From positions 1-50,765 of the forward strand of contig JAPLFD010000019.1 in NCBI GenBank assembly GCA_026390835.1: a DNA stretch of 50,765 nt, written 5' to 3'. Below the pieces are notes generated by a model, which was given only the letters and a program-made list of their open reading frames with translations, had not been told where the DNA came from and ran no database searches. The translations under genes and the position numbers were made by a program. Source of the DNA: Sphingobacteriales bacterium. Lineage in GTDB: Bacteria > Bacteroidota > Bacteroidia > Sphingobacteriales > Sphingobacteriaceae. This document shows, one piece after another, positions 9,610 to 17,922 of the stretch; within the stretch, counting starts at the first letter, position 1, and every line of letters begins with the position of its first letter.

Positions 9610-9756
9610 CTATCCATTTTTCGACTCTTTTCTACAGCGTTCACTACAATATTTTACCAAGTCCCAATTCTTTGCCCATTTTTTACGCCAAGTATAAGGC
9701 TTTTGGCAAACCGTACAGGTTTTAACCGGTAATTGATGGGGGTTGATGAATTTCAC
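9610..9756 (-). CDS. DUF2256 small zinc-ribbon-like protein
   Basis: A 48-residue gene with a GTG start at 9756. An in-frame TAA lies seven codons upstream and there is no ATG between, so GTG is the only usual start. The four cysteines are C14 and C17 (CTVC) and C37 and C41 (CSERC), with the family core WRKKWAKNWDLVKYCSERC between and around them. This matches my knowledge of the DUF2256 family, small proteins often encoded beside photolyases. The four cysteines probably bind zinc; the function is unknown. Its stop lies 15 bases before the CRY-DASH start, implying co-expression. Confidence 0.88.
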   Translation of the reverse strand: MKFINPHQLPVKTCTVCQKPYTWRKKWAKNWDLVKYCSERCRKESKNG

Positions 9757-9862
9757 TCTACAAAAATTGCAGATTTAAGGTAATGGAGCGCATAAAACGC
9801 ATTCTTTTTTATCATGACTATGTAAGATTTAAAAGATTTAGCGATTGCTGGCCTATTGCAAA

Positions 9863-9870
9863 TATATTTG
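9863..9870 (+). promoter_or_regulatory. -7 element for the SDR/flavin reductase operon
   Basis: TATATTTG matches TAnnTTTG and ends 23 bases before the chosen ATG at 9893. A TTG at 9845-9847 is 15 bases away, shorter than the usual 18-20. The element overlaps the longer reading frame (from 9845), which argues for the ATG at 9893. Confidence 0.5.
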
Positions 9871-9892
9871 TACTCACAACAACGAAAAAAAC

Positions 9893-10606
9893 ATGAGCAG
9901 ATTGGCCAATAAAACCATTTTAATTATCGGTGGAACCTCAGGCATTGGTGCCGAATTGGTACGCCAGCTAGAAGCAGAAAATGCTTCTGTAATTACAGCA
10001 TCACGCCAGGAAACAGCAAAACATGGTGGTACACATATATTTTGGGATGCTACAGATGTCGCATCCGACCTTTCTGCTTTGCTTCCAGAACAGCTGGATG
10101 GGTTGGTTTATTGTCCGGGAAGCATCAATTTGAGGCCTTTTGCCCGCATTAGCGATGCTGAATTTCTAAACGATTTTGAGCTAAATGTAATGGGGGCCAT
10201 TCGGGCCATTCGCCAAAGCATCAATGCCTTAAAAAAATCGGGTAATGCAAGTGTAGTTTTATACAGCACGGTGGCCGCAAGCCAGGGCATGAATTTTCAT
10301 GCGTCGGTAGCTACCTCCAAAAGAGCTTTAGAAGGCTTATCTCTATCTTTAGCAGCGGAATATGCCAACAGCAATATCCGTTTCAATGTAATTGCTCCTT
10401 CATTAACCGATACACCATTGGCTGCAGCTCTTCTATCTAGTCCAGAAAAAATTGAAGCTTCAAATAAACGGCACCCTTTAGGCCGAATTGGCCAGCCAAA
10501 CGATATTGCAGGAGCCACACTATTTTTACTTAGCGAAGCCAGTAGTTGGATGACCGGACAAATTTTAGCGGTTGATGGTGGCTTATCAAGCATCAAATCG
10601 TTATGA
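9893..10606 (+). CDS. SDR-fold oxidoreductase-like protein lacking the catalytic Tyr
   Basis: Rossmann-fold short-chain dehydrogenase/reductase-like protein of 237 residues (start MSRLANKT; the in-frame extension to 9845 overlaps the promoter). The NAD(P) loop GGTSGIG is present near the N-terminus, with the conserved Asn region ELNVMGA. At the YxxxK active site the sequence reads VATSK: K143 is kept but the tyrosine position is V139, and the catalytic serine position is Ser125/Thr126. It may therefore bind a dinucleotide without ordinary SDR chemistry, or use another acid. Its stop overlaps the next start (ATGA), so it is coupled to the flavin-reductase-like gene. It is divergent from the DUF2256/CRY-DASH pair, suggesting a flavin or light-stress role (inference). 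Confidence 0.88.
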   Translation: MSRLANKTILIIGGTSGIGAELVRQLEAENASVITASRQETAKHGGTHIFWDATDVASDLSALLPEQLDGLVYCPGSINLRPFARISDAEFLNDFELNVMGAIRAIRQSINALKKSGNASVVLYSTVAASQGMNFHASVATSKRALEGLSLSLAAEYANSNIRFNVIAPSLTDTPLAAALLSSPEKIEASNKRHPLGRIGQPNDIAGATLFLLSEASSWMTGQILAVDGGLSSIKSL

Positions 10607-11235
10607 TAACCTTTACCAGCGTAGCACTAGCCGAGCAAGAAAAACACTATCGGACTAATTTCATCAATAGCCTATCGGGTTTTAAAAGCTTACAGCTTTT
10701 GGGCAGCATAAACCAAGAGGGCCAAGCAAATTTGGCAATTTTTAATTCCATTTTTCATGTGGGGGCAAATCCACCCTACATTGGCTTGGTGGTTAGACCC
10801 GATGGACCAGAACACGATACATTAAAAAATATTCTCGGCCATGAGCATTATACGCTAAACAATGTTAAAGAGGAGTTTTACCAACAAGCGCATCAAACCA
10901 GTGCACGCTATGCTTCCGGCGAATCGGAATTTAAGGCGTGTGGCTTTAAAGAAGAATATATTGGCGATTTTTCAGTGCCATTTGTAAAAGAATCGAGCAT
11001 ACAAATTGGGCTAAAATTAAAAGAATTGATTCCCGTAAAAACAAACGGAACTACCATAGTAATTGGCGAAGTGGTACTTATTCGGATAAATGAAACTTAC
11101 ATTTTAGAGGATGGTACTGTTGATTTAGAAGCTGCAGGAAGTATAACTATGGCCGGTTTAGACAGCTACCACCGCACTGAAAAAATTGGACGATTGGCCT
11201 ATGCCAAACCGCATGTGGAAGCAAAAAAAATCTAA
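10603..11235 (+). CDS. Flavin reductase-like FMN-binding protein
   Basis: 210 residues resembling the flavin-reductase/FMN-binding split-barrel family. A segment such as ANLAIFNSIFHVGANPPYIG is the typical FMN-contact stretch (SNLAPFS...P-type), followed by a TLKNILGHEHYTLNNV region equivalent to the T-x-N-I-xx-N-xxx-VNI segment. Its ATG overlaps the stop of the SDR gene by four bases, which implies translational coupling and possibly a shared complex. In context it could supply or exchange reduced flavin near CRY-DASH, but the substrate is unknown and this is inference. It is convergent with rfbB, 14 bases away, with no clear hairpin between them. Confidence 0.82.
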   Translation: MITFTSVALAEQEKHYRTNFINSLSGFKSLQLLGSINQEGQANLAIFNSIFHVGANPPYIGLVVRPDGPEHDTLKNILGHEHYTLNNVKEEFYQQAHQTSARYASGESEFKACGFKEEYIGDFSVPFVKESSIQIGLKLKELIPVKTNGTTIVIGEVVLIRINETYILEDGTVDLEAAGSITMAGLDSYHRTEKIGRLAYAKPHVEAKKI

Positions 11236-11249
11236 TTTTTAGCTAAAAT

Positions 11250-12305
11250 CTATCGTTGAGCGTATTGTTCTTGGTAATAGGCTTGGTAATGTCCAGAGGT
11301 TACTTCGTTTAACCAATTCTCATTGGCCAAATACCAATCTACCGTTTTTTCTAAGCCTTCTTCAAATTGTAAACTTGGCTCCCAGCACAATTCATTTTTC
11401 AATTTGGTGGCATCAATGGCGTAGCGTAAATCGTGGCCTGCTCGGTCGGTTACAAAAGTGATTAATTGTTCAGAGCTACCAGCATCGCGGCCTAATTTCT
11501 GATCCATGATACGGCACAGCAAGCGAATTAAATCGATGTTTTTCCATTCGTTATGACCGCCAATATTGTAGGTACTGCCGGCTTTTGCTTGGTGAAAAAT
11601 AGTGTCAATGGCCCGAGCATGATCTTCAACCCATAGCCAATCGCGAACGTTTTCGCCTTTTCCATATACCGGAATAGCTTTGTTGTTTTTGATGTTATGA
11701 ATGGCCAATGGAATTAATTTCTCTGGGAAATGGTGCGAACCATAATTGTTGGAACAATTTGAAATGACGGCATCTATGCCGTAGGTATCGTGGTAAGCCC
11801 GCACAAAATGATCGGAACTGGCTTTAGAAGCCGAGTACGGGCTATGCGGATCGTAGGCTGTAGTTTCGGTAAACAGCTCAGTGCCTTCGCCCAAAGTACC
11901 GTACACTTCATCGGTAGAAACGTGATAAAAACGAGTTTTATCGAATTTGCCGGACCAATGTTTGCGGGCTGCATTTAATAAATTTACTGTGCCCAACACA
12001 TTGGTTACCACAAAGTCTAGTGGGTTGCTTATAGAGCGATCTACATGCGATTCAGCCGCTAAATGAATCACCGCATCGGGGTGTTCTTTCTCAAATAATT
12101 GATCTATGAAGGTCGCATCGGTAATATCACCTTTTACAAAACGGTAGTTGGGCTGCTGTTCTACATCGCTTAAATTCATCAAATTACCGGCATAGGTTAA
12201 TTTATCGAGATTGATAATCTGATAAGTGGGGTAGTTGTTTACAAAACGCCGTACCACATGCGAACCAATAAATCCGGCACCGCCGGTGATGATGATTTTT
12301 TTCAT
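11250..12305 (-). CDS. rfbB: dTDP-glucose 4,6-dehydratase
   Basis: Converts dTDP-glucose to dTDP-4-keto-6-deoxyglucose, a precursor of rhamnose and other deoxysugars of the cell surface. It is an extended SDR of 351 residues with the NAD loop GGAGFIGSH, the dehydratase active-site motif STDEVYG (Asp-Glu pair) and YSASKASSDHFVRAYHDTYG carrying Tyr and Lys. It is last in a tight four-gene set, 1 base after galE. The partners rfbA, rfbC and rfbD are not in the window and must lie elsewhere if dTDP-rhamnose is made. Confidence 0.96.
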   Translation of the reverse strand: MKKIIITGGAGFIGSHVVRRFVNNYPTYQIINLDKLTYAGNLMNLSDVEQQPNYRFVKGDITDATFIDQLFEKEHPDAVIHLAAESHVDRSISNPLDFVVTNVLGTVNLLNAARKHWSGKFDKTRFYHVSTDEVYGTLGEGTELFTETTAYDPHSPYSASKASSDHFVRAYHDTYGIDAVISNCSNNYGSHHFPEKLIPLAIHNIKNNKAIPVYGKGENVRDWLWVEDHARAIDTIFHQAKAGSTYNIGGHNEWKNIDLIRLLCRIMDQKLGRDAGSSEQLITFVTDRAGHDLRYAIDATKLKNELCWEPSLQFEEGLEKTVDWYLANENWLNEVTSGHYQAYYQEQYAQR

Positions 12306-12306
12306 A

Positions 12307-13335
12307 TTACAAAATAGGATGCTCTAGAAGATACTTTTCCCAGGCCCAAGCCGAACGCATCATGTCGGGTAGACCTAACTCCGCTTTCCAGCCCAACTGA
12401 CTTTCGGCTTTGCGCACATCGCCATATACTTGCTCTACATCTCCAGGGCGACGTGGACCTAATTCATAGTTTAGTTTTTGACCACTTACGGTTTCGAAGG
12501 TTTTAATTACTTCTAACACTGTACTGCCTTTACCGGTGCCAATATTAAATACTTCATAATTTGCAGCGCTTGGTTTTTGCAATGCTTTTAAAGCCGCCAC
12601 GTGCGCTTTTGCCAAATCAACTACGTGAATGTAATCGCGAATGCAAGAACCATCAGCTGTAGCATAATCGGTACCAAAAACGGTTAATTTTTCTCGTTTA
12701 CCACTGGCCGTTTGCGTAATAAAGGGAACCAAATTTTGAGGTACACCAATAGGTAATTCACCAATTTTGGCCGATACATGAGCCCCTACTGGGTTAAAAT
12801 AACGCAATGAACTCACCTTTAATCCCTTTTTAACAGCAGCAGTATTTTGCAAAATTTCTTCGGCCATTTGTTTGGTATGACCATAAGGCGATTGTGCGGG
12901 TTTTACCGCCGCATCTTCGGTTACGGGCAATGCATCGGGTTGGCCATAAACAGTACAACTAGACGAAAAAACAAAGTTTACGTCCTTTTCTCCGCAATAA
13001 TTTAGGAGGTTTACTAAAGAAAATAGGTTGTTTCGATAATATTTTAAGGGTTCTAGCACCGATTCTCCTACCGCTTTATAGGCCGCAAAATGAATGATAT
13101 TTTGGATAGTATGCGCTGCAAAAAAGTCTTTTACGGCCGGCTCATCACATAAATCGAGGTTAAAAAAAGCAGGTTTAACACCGGTAATTTCAGCAATTTG
13201 ATCGAGTATCTTACTACTCGAATTGCTCAAATTATCTACAATAATGGGCTCATAGCCAGCGGAAATTAATTCCACCACGGTATGCGACCCTATGTAGCCG
13301 GTTCCGCCGGTAACCAAAATTTTTTGAGCACTCAT
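12307..13335 (-). CDS. galE: UDP-glucose 4-epimerase
   Basis: Interconverts UDP-glucose and UDP-galactose with bound NAD. It has 342 residues, with the NAD loop GGTGYIGSH at the N-terminus, SSSCTVYG (active-site Ser/Thr) and YGHTKQMAE (YxxxK). The C-terminal motif RYFNPVGAH is characteristic of GalE and contacts the sugar nucleotide. Its ATG shares one base with the stop of the UDP-xylose synthase gene (TAATG), so it is translationally coupled. It belongs with ugd and uxs as a UDP-sugar supply set for envelope polysaccharide. Confidence 0.95.
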   Translation of the reverse strand: MSAQKILVTGGTGYIGSHTVVELISAGYEPIIVDNLSNSSSKILDQIAEITGVKPAFFNLDLCDEPAVKDFFAAHTIQNIIHFAAYKAVGESVLEPLKYYRNNLFSLVNLLNYCGEKDVNFVFSSSCTVYGQPDALPVTEDAAVKPAQSPYGHTKQMAEEILQNTAAVKKGLKVSSLRYFNPVGAHVSAKIGELPIGVPQNLVPFITQTASGKREKLTVFGTDYATADGSCIRDYIHVVDLAKAHVAALKALQKPSAANYEVFNIGTGKGSTVLEVIKTFETVSGQKLNYELGPRRPGDVEQVYGDVRKAESQLGWKAELGLPDMMRSAWAWEKYLLEHPIL

Positions 13336-14315
13336 TATTTATTGTAATACGTAAAATCTTTGTGTTGTATTTCTTGTTCGGGCAGCGATTTAAAGTACTC
13401 GTAAGTAATTTTTAAACCTTTGGCCCGATCTACTTTAGGCTCCCAACCTAATAAGGCTTTGGCCTTGGTAATATCGGGTCGGCGTTGTTTCGGATCATCA
13501 GTAGGCAGGGGTTCAAATACCATTTTCTGCTTGGTTCCAGTGAGCTTAATAATTTCTTCACCAAATTGTTTAATGGTAATTTCATCGGGGTTACCTATGT
13601 TTACCGGTAAGGCATAATCAGAAAACAATAAACGGTAAATACCCTCTACCAAATCATCAACATAACAAAACGAACGGGTTTGTGAACCATCGCCAAATAC
13701 GGTTAAATCTTCACCACGTAAAGCCTGTCCAATAAAAGCGGGCAATACTCTCCCATCGTTTAAGCGCATTCGAGGACCATAGGTATTAAAAATACGCACA
13801 ATGCGGGTTTCTAAACCGTGAAACGTATGGTAAGCCATAGTCATGGCTTCTTGAAATCGCTTGGCTTCATCGTATACACCTCTGGGACCCACGGGATTTA
13901 CGTTGCCCCAATATTCTTCAGGCTGTGGGTTCACAGTTGGATCGCCATACACTTCGGATGTAGAGGCGATGAGAATTCTAGCATTCTTTTTTCGGGCCAA
14001 ACCCAATAAATTATGAATACCCAAAGACCCCACTTTAAGGGTTTGAATTGGTATTTTTAAATAATCGATGGGACTTGCCGGCGATGCAAAATGCAAAATA
14101 TAGTCTAGCTTTCCGGGTACGTTTACGTAGGTAGAAACATCGTGGTGGCAAAATTCGAAGTTTTCTAATTTGAACAAATGTTCAATATTGCGCAAATCGC
14201 CGGTAATTAAATTATCCATAGCGATTACATGGAAATCCTCCCGAATAAATCGGTCGCATAAATGCGATCCTAAAAACCCGGCTGCTCCAGTAATCAATAC
14301 CCGTTTTCTGCCCAT
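13335..14315 (-). CDS. uxs: UDP-glucuronate decarboxylase (UDP-xylose synthase)
   Basis: NAD-dependent enzyme turning UDP-glucuronate into UDP-xylose. It has 326 residues, typical of bacterial UXS. Visible are [14 protein letters not shown] (NAD loop), [20 protein letters not shown] (a strong UXS signature), STSEVYGDP and [10 protein letters not shown] (YxxxK), and the [13 protein letters not shown] substrate segment. It directly follows ugd, which makes its substrate, with a one-base TAATG overlap. Together they route UDP-glucose to UDP-glucuronate and UDP-xylose, implying xylose-containing (or, with other enzymes, arabinose-containing) surface glycans. Confidence 0.95.
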   Translation of the reverse strand: MGRKRVLITGAAGFLGSHLCDRFIREDFHVIAMDNLITGDLRNIEHLFKLENFEFCHHDVSTYVNVPGKLDYILHFASPASPIDYLKIPIQTLKVGSLGIHNLLGLARKKNARILIASTSEVYGDPTVNPQPEEYWGNVNPVGPRGVYDEAKRFQEAMTMAYHTFHGLETRIVRIFNTYGPRMRLNDGRVLPAFIGQALRGEDLTVFGDGSQTRSFCYVDDLVEGIYRLLFSDYALPVNIGNPDEITIKQFGEEIIKLTGTKQKMVFEPLPTDDPKQRRPDITKAKALLGWEPKVDRAKGLKITYEYFKSLPEQEIQHKDFTYYNK

Positions 14316-15625
14316 TAGTTTATTAATTTACGACCAATACTGTTATAATAAAAGCCTAGGTCGATCATTTTTTGCAAATCGTACAAATTACGTCCGTCAA
14401 ATATCACTTTGTTTTTTAATTTTTTACCAACTAATTCAAAATCAGGATTGCGAAAAACCGACCATTCGGTAGCTATCAATAGCGCATCGGCATCATTTAG
14501 AGCATCGTAGGCATTTTCCGAGAAACTAATCGTATCGCCCAGCAAACGTTTTACATTGGGCATCGCTTCCGGATCAAAGGCTACCACCTGAGCGCCTGCA
14601 TGTAGTAATTCTTCAATAATATATAAAGCCGGTGCTTCGCGAATATCGTCGGTACCGGGTTTAAAGGCCAAACCCCAAAGCGCAAACTTTTTACCAGCTA
14701 AATTGCCGTAGAAATAATTTTTCACTTTCTCGAAAAGCACTTTTTTCTGTATTTCATTCACCTCCATTACGGAGTTTAGTAATTTAAAATCGTAACCAAT
14801 TTCATCGGCCGATTTGGCCAAAGCCTGTACATCTTTAGGAAAACAAGAACCTCCGTAACCAATGCCAGGGAAAAGAAAACGTTTCCCAATGCGGTCGTCG
14901 GCACCAATTCCTCTACGCACAGCATCAACATCAGCTCCTACCAATTCGCATACGTTAGCAATTTCGTTCATGAAGGTAATTTTGGTTGCCAAGAACGAGT
15001 TGGCGGCATATTTTGTTAATTCTGATGAGCGTTCGTCCATGAAAATAATCGGATTGCCTTGACGCACATAAGGGCCGTACAATTCGCTCATAAGTTTTTG
15101 TGCACGTTCGCTCGTAGTTCCTACCACAACCCGGTCGGGCTTCATGAAATCGTCTACCGCTACGCCTTCTCTCAAAAATTCGGGATTGGAAACCACATCT
15201 ACTTCTACCGAAGTATGTTGGGTAAAAATGGCTTTAACTTTATCGGCAGTACCCACGGGCACAGTCGATTTGGTAATAACCACTTTATAATCGGTGATAA
15301 TTGTGGCAATATCTTCAGCAGCACCTAATACATAACTCAAATCTGCAGCACCATCGCCCCCCGGAGGAGTTGGCAGCGCTAAAAAAATCAATTGGGCATC
15401 AGCAACAGCTTCGGCCAAATTGGTGGTAAAACGCAAACGACCTTGTTCTGTATTACGATGCAAAAGCACATCTAAACCAGGCTCATAAATGGGAACCTGG
15501 CCATTTCTTAACTGAGTGACTTTATCTTCGTTAATATCTACACAAGTCACCATATTGCCGGTTTCCGACAAACAGGTGCCTGTAACTAGTCCTACATATC
15601 CGGTTCCTACTACAGCTATTTTCAT
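14315..15625 (-). CDS. ugd: UDP-glucose 6-dehydrogenase
   Basis: Oxidises UDP-glucose to UDP-glucuronate with two NAD+. It has 436 residues, beginning [20 protein letters not shown] (Rossmann GxGxxG), with the catalytic cysteine in [10 protein letters not shown] in the middle and the C-terminal UDP-binding domain ([17 protein letters not shown]). It is first of the ugd-uxs-galE-rfbB set, which reads away from the divergent waaA across a 56-base gap. The gap holds an 11-base inverted repeat (15658-15668) but no convincing promoter. Confidence 0.96.
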   Translation of the reverse strand: MKIAVVGTGYVGLVTGTCLSETGNMVTCVDINEDKVTQLRNGQVPIYEPGLDVLLHRNTEQGRLRFTTNLAEAVADAQLIFLALPTPPGGDGAADLSYVLGAAEDIATIITDYKVVITKSTVPVGTADKVKAIFTQHTSVEVDVVSNPEFLREGVAVDDFMKPDRVVVGTTSERAQKLMSELYGPYVRQGNPIIFMDERSSELTKYAANSFLATKITFMNEIANVCELVGADVDAVRRGIGADDRIGKRFLFPGIGYGGSCFPKDVQALAKSADEIGYDFKLLNSVMEVNEIQKKVLFEKVKNYFYGNLAGKKFALWGLAFKPGTDDIREAPALYIIEELLHAGAQVVAFDPEAMPNVKRLLGDTISFSENAYDALNDADALLIATEWSVFRNPDFELVGKKLKNKVIFDGRNLYDLQKMIDLGFYYNSIGRKLIN

Positions 15626-15681
15626 TTCAAATTATTCTTTTGGGCATTAAATAGTAACTTCGACGAAGATACGATTTTTAC

Positions 15682-16902
15682 ATGCTTTTACTATATCGCT
15701 TCGGCCTGTCTATTTTTTATATTTTGATGAAATTTGCATCTCTCTGGCACCCCAAAGCCAAACTTTGGGTAAATGGGCGGCAACATTGGGAAGAAGAACT
15801 GCGTAGTAAAGTAGGCAAAATTGAGTCGAGTGTATGGTTTCATTTTGCGTCTTTGGGTGAGTTTGAACAAGGTCGGCCTGTTTTAGAAGCACTTAAAAAA
15901 GCTGAACCCGAAACGAACATTGTTATCAGCTTTTTTTCTCCTTCGGGATATGAAATTCATAAAAATTACCCTTTAGCCAAGGCTGTGTGTTACTTACCAA
16001 TAGACAGCCCTAGGAACGCACAAAAACTTATCGCACTTATTAAGCCCAAGTATGCCGTATTCACCAAATACGAATACTGGTTTTACTTTTTTAGAACCTT
16101 ACAACAGCAACATATTCCGCTCTACCTCGTTTCGGCAATTTTTAGACAAAATCAAGTTTTTTTTAAATATTACGGTGGTTTTTATAGGCAAATGCTGGGC
16201 TTTATTTCTTACTTTTTTGTACAAAACGAAGAAAGTAAAACACTGTTAAATAGTTTGGGAATTACTAAGGTTGTAGTGAGTGGCGATACCCGTTTTGACC
16301 GAGTGGCCGAAAATGCCAAAAACAAAATAAAACTGAAAGAAATTGAAGCCTTTTGTGGAAGCCAGAAGGTATTGGTAGCCGGCAGTACTTGGACTGCTGA
16401 TGAAGCGTTATTAAATTCGATAATTGAAAACTATACCGATTGGAAATTCATCATTGCACCACACGAAATTGCGGAAACAAATCTTAAGCAACTTGAAAAG
16501 CAATTGTTTGGAAAAACAATCCGCTATTCGAATTTGCAAGGGGCTAAATTAACGCTACCCCAAGTGCTGATTATTGATAATATTGGCTTGTTATCATCGC
16601 TATATAGCTTTGGGCATGTGGCCTATATTGGCGGTGGTTTTGGCAAAGGGATTCACAATACTTTAGAGGCAGCAGCTTTTGGTTTACCCGTAATTTTTGG
16701 CCCTAACTATCAGAAATTCCAGGAAGCAAAAGATTTAATTGAGCTAAAAGCGGGCTTCAGTATAAGCAACCAAGCTGAGTTAAACGACTGTTTTAACTTG
16801 CTGCAAGCCGGTACCCACAAAGAAGCCGGAAAGCAGGCAAAAGCCTACGTAGATAGCCAAAAGGGGGCTACCACTCAAATTTTGAAAAAGATTTTAGCTT
16901 AA
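15682..16902 (+). CDS. waaA: 3-deoxy-D-manno-octulosonic acid (Kdo) transferase
   Basis: Inner-membrane GT30 glycosyltransferase that adds Kdo to lipid A. It has 406 residues with an N-terminal membrane anchor (about residues 1-20), the catalytic-site motif ASLGEFEQGRP (the conserved Glu of the N-domain), SFFSPSGYE, the FTKYEYWFYFF segment, SGDTRFDRV, and the CMP-Kdo side IAPHEI and GGGFGKGIHNTLEAAAFGLP. It is divergent from ugd. Its last four bases overlap the end of hemH on the other strand. The organism therefore makes a Kdo-based lipopolysaccharide core, in keeping with lptB in this window. Confidence 0.95.
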   Translation: MLLLYRFGLSIFYILMKFASLWHPKAKLWVNGRQHWEEELRSKVGKIESSVWFHFASLGEFEQGRPVLEALKKAEPETNIVISFFSPSGYEIHKNYPLAKAVCYLPIDSPRNAQKLIALIKPKYAVFTKYEYWFYFFRTLQQQHIPLYLVSAIFRQNQVFFKYYGGFYRQMLGFISYFFVQNEESKTLLNSLGITKVVVSGDTRFDRVAENAKNKIKLKEIEAFCGSQKVLVAGSTWTADEALLNSIIENYTDWKFIIAPHEIAETNLKQLEKQLFGKTIRYSNLQGAKLTLPQVLIIDNIGLLSSLYSFGHVAYIGGGFGKGIHNTLEAAAFGLPVIFGPNYQKFQEAKDLIELKAGFSISNQAELNDCFNLLQAGTHKEAGKQAKAYVDSQKGATTQILKKILA

Positions 16903-17921
16903 TTTGTGGGCGTTTTCACCAAACGTTCCAAGGTATCAATCCACATCGGATGATCGTTTAGGCTTTCTACCAATTGGATTTTTTCGCCACCGGCTTCTAC
17001 AAACTCTTCTTGGTATTCTTCGGCAATTTCGAAAATAGTTTCCAAACAATCGGCCACAAAAGCAGGGCAAAATACCAAGATATTTTTGGCACCATGTTCA
17101 GCTAAATGTTCAATTACTTCGCTGGTATAAGGTTGCGCCCATGGGTCGCGGCCTAAGCGAGATTGAAAGGTAATGGTGTATTTTTCTTTCGGAATGCCCA
17201 ACTCTGCAGCAATCAATTGAGCCGCACGGTAGCATTGGGCGCTGTAACAAAACTTATTATTCTCGGTTATTGTTTCGCAGCACTTATCCACTTTAAGGCA
17301 ATGTTGTTTACTGTCATCGCCTTTACGCAAATGGCGTTGTGGCAAACCATGAAAACTAAATAAAATATGGTCAAAGGTTTCGGGCTGGTATTTTTTCCCG
17401 TTTTCAGCAAAATTTTTCACTACTCCTTCATCCTCATAAAAAGAATTGAGGAAAGATATACTTGGAATGGTTTGCCAAGTACGCACAATTTCCATCACCT
17501 TATCGTGAATAGAGCCGGTGGTGGCCGAAGCGTATTGTGGGAATAATGGGATAACTTTGATACTATCTACTTTAGCGGCTTTGAGTTTATCTAAAGCCGA
17601 TTGAATAGAGGGACTTTGGTAGCGCATGGCCAATTCCAGGTGATACTCATCGCCTAGGCGCTCTTTCAAAAGTTCAGCAGAGCGTACACTATAATGCATT
17701 AGCGGAGAACCTTTATCGGACCAAATGGCACGATAGGTTTTAGCAGATTTTGGACCACGAAAAGGCACAATAATACCGCGAACCAACAGCGCCCTTAAGG
17801 CATAAGGAACGTCAATAACCCTACCATCCATTAAAAATTCGGCTAAATACTTGCGTACATCTGCTGTTGATGGGCTATCGGGCGTACCCAAATTAACCAA
17901 TAAAACTCCCTTTTTTCCCAT
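16899..17921 (-). CDS. hemH: Ferrochelatase
   Basis: Inserts ferrous iron into a porphyrin ring in the last step of heme synthesis, cytoplasmic or membrane-associated. It has 340 residues, starting GVLLVNLGTPDSP as the family does, with the catalytic His in LFSFHGLPQRHLRKGD and the C-terminal GRDPWAQPYTSEVI and CPAFVADCLETIFEI (with the conserved Glu). Its ATG lies one base after the stop of a TonB-dependent receptor gene, so the two are an operon. This implies a link to iron or porphyrin uptake. Protoporphyrin ferrochelatase rather than coproporphyrin is assumed, not shown. Confidence 0.96.
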   Translation of the reverse strand: MGKKGVLLVNLGTPDSPSTADVRKYLAEFLMDGRVIDVPYALRALLVRGIIVPFRGPKSAKTYRAIWSDKGSPLMHYSVRSAELLKERLGDEYHLELAMRYQSPSIQSALDKLKAAKVDSIKVIPLFPQYASATTGSIHDKVMEIVRTWQTIPSISFLNSFYEDEGVVKNFAENGKKYQPETFDHILFSFHGLPQRHLRKGDDSKQHCLKVDKCCETITENNKFCYSAQCYRAAQLIAAELGIPKEKYTITFQSRLGRDPWAQPYTSEVIEHLAEHGAKNILVFCPAFVADCLETIFEIAEEYQEEFVEAGGEKIQLVESLNDHPMWIDTLERLVKTPTN

Positions 17922-17922
17922 A

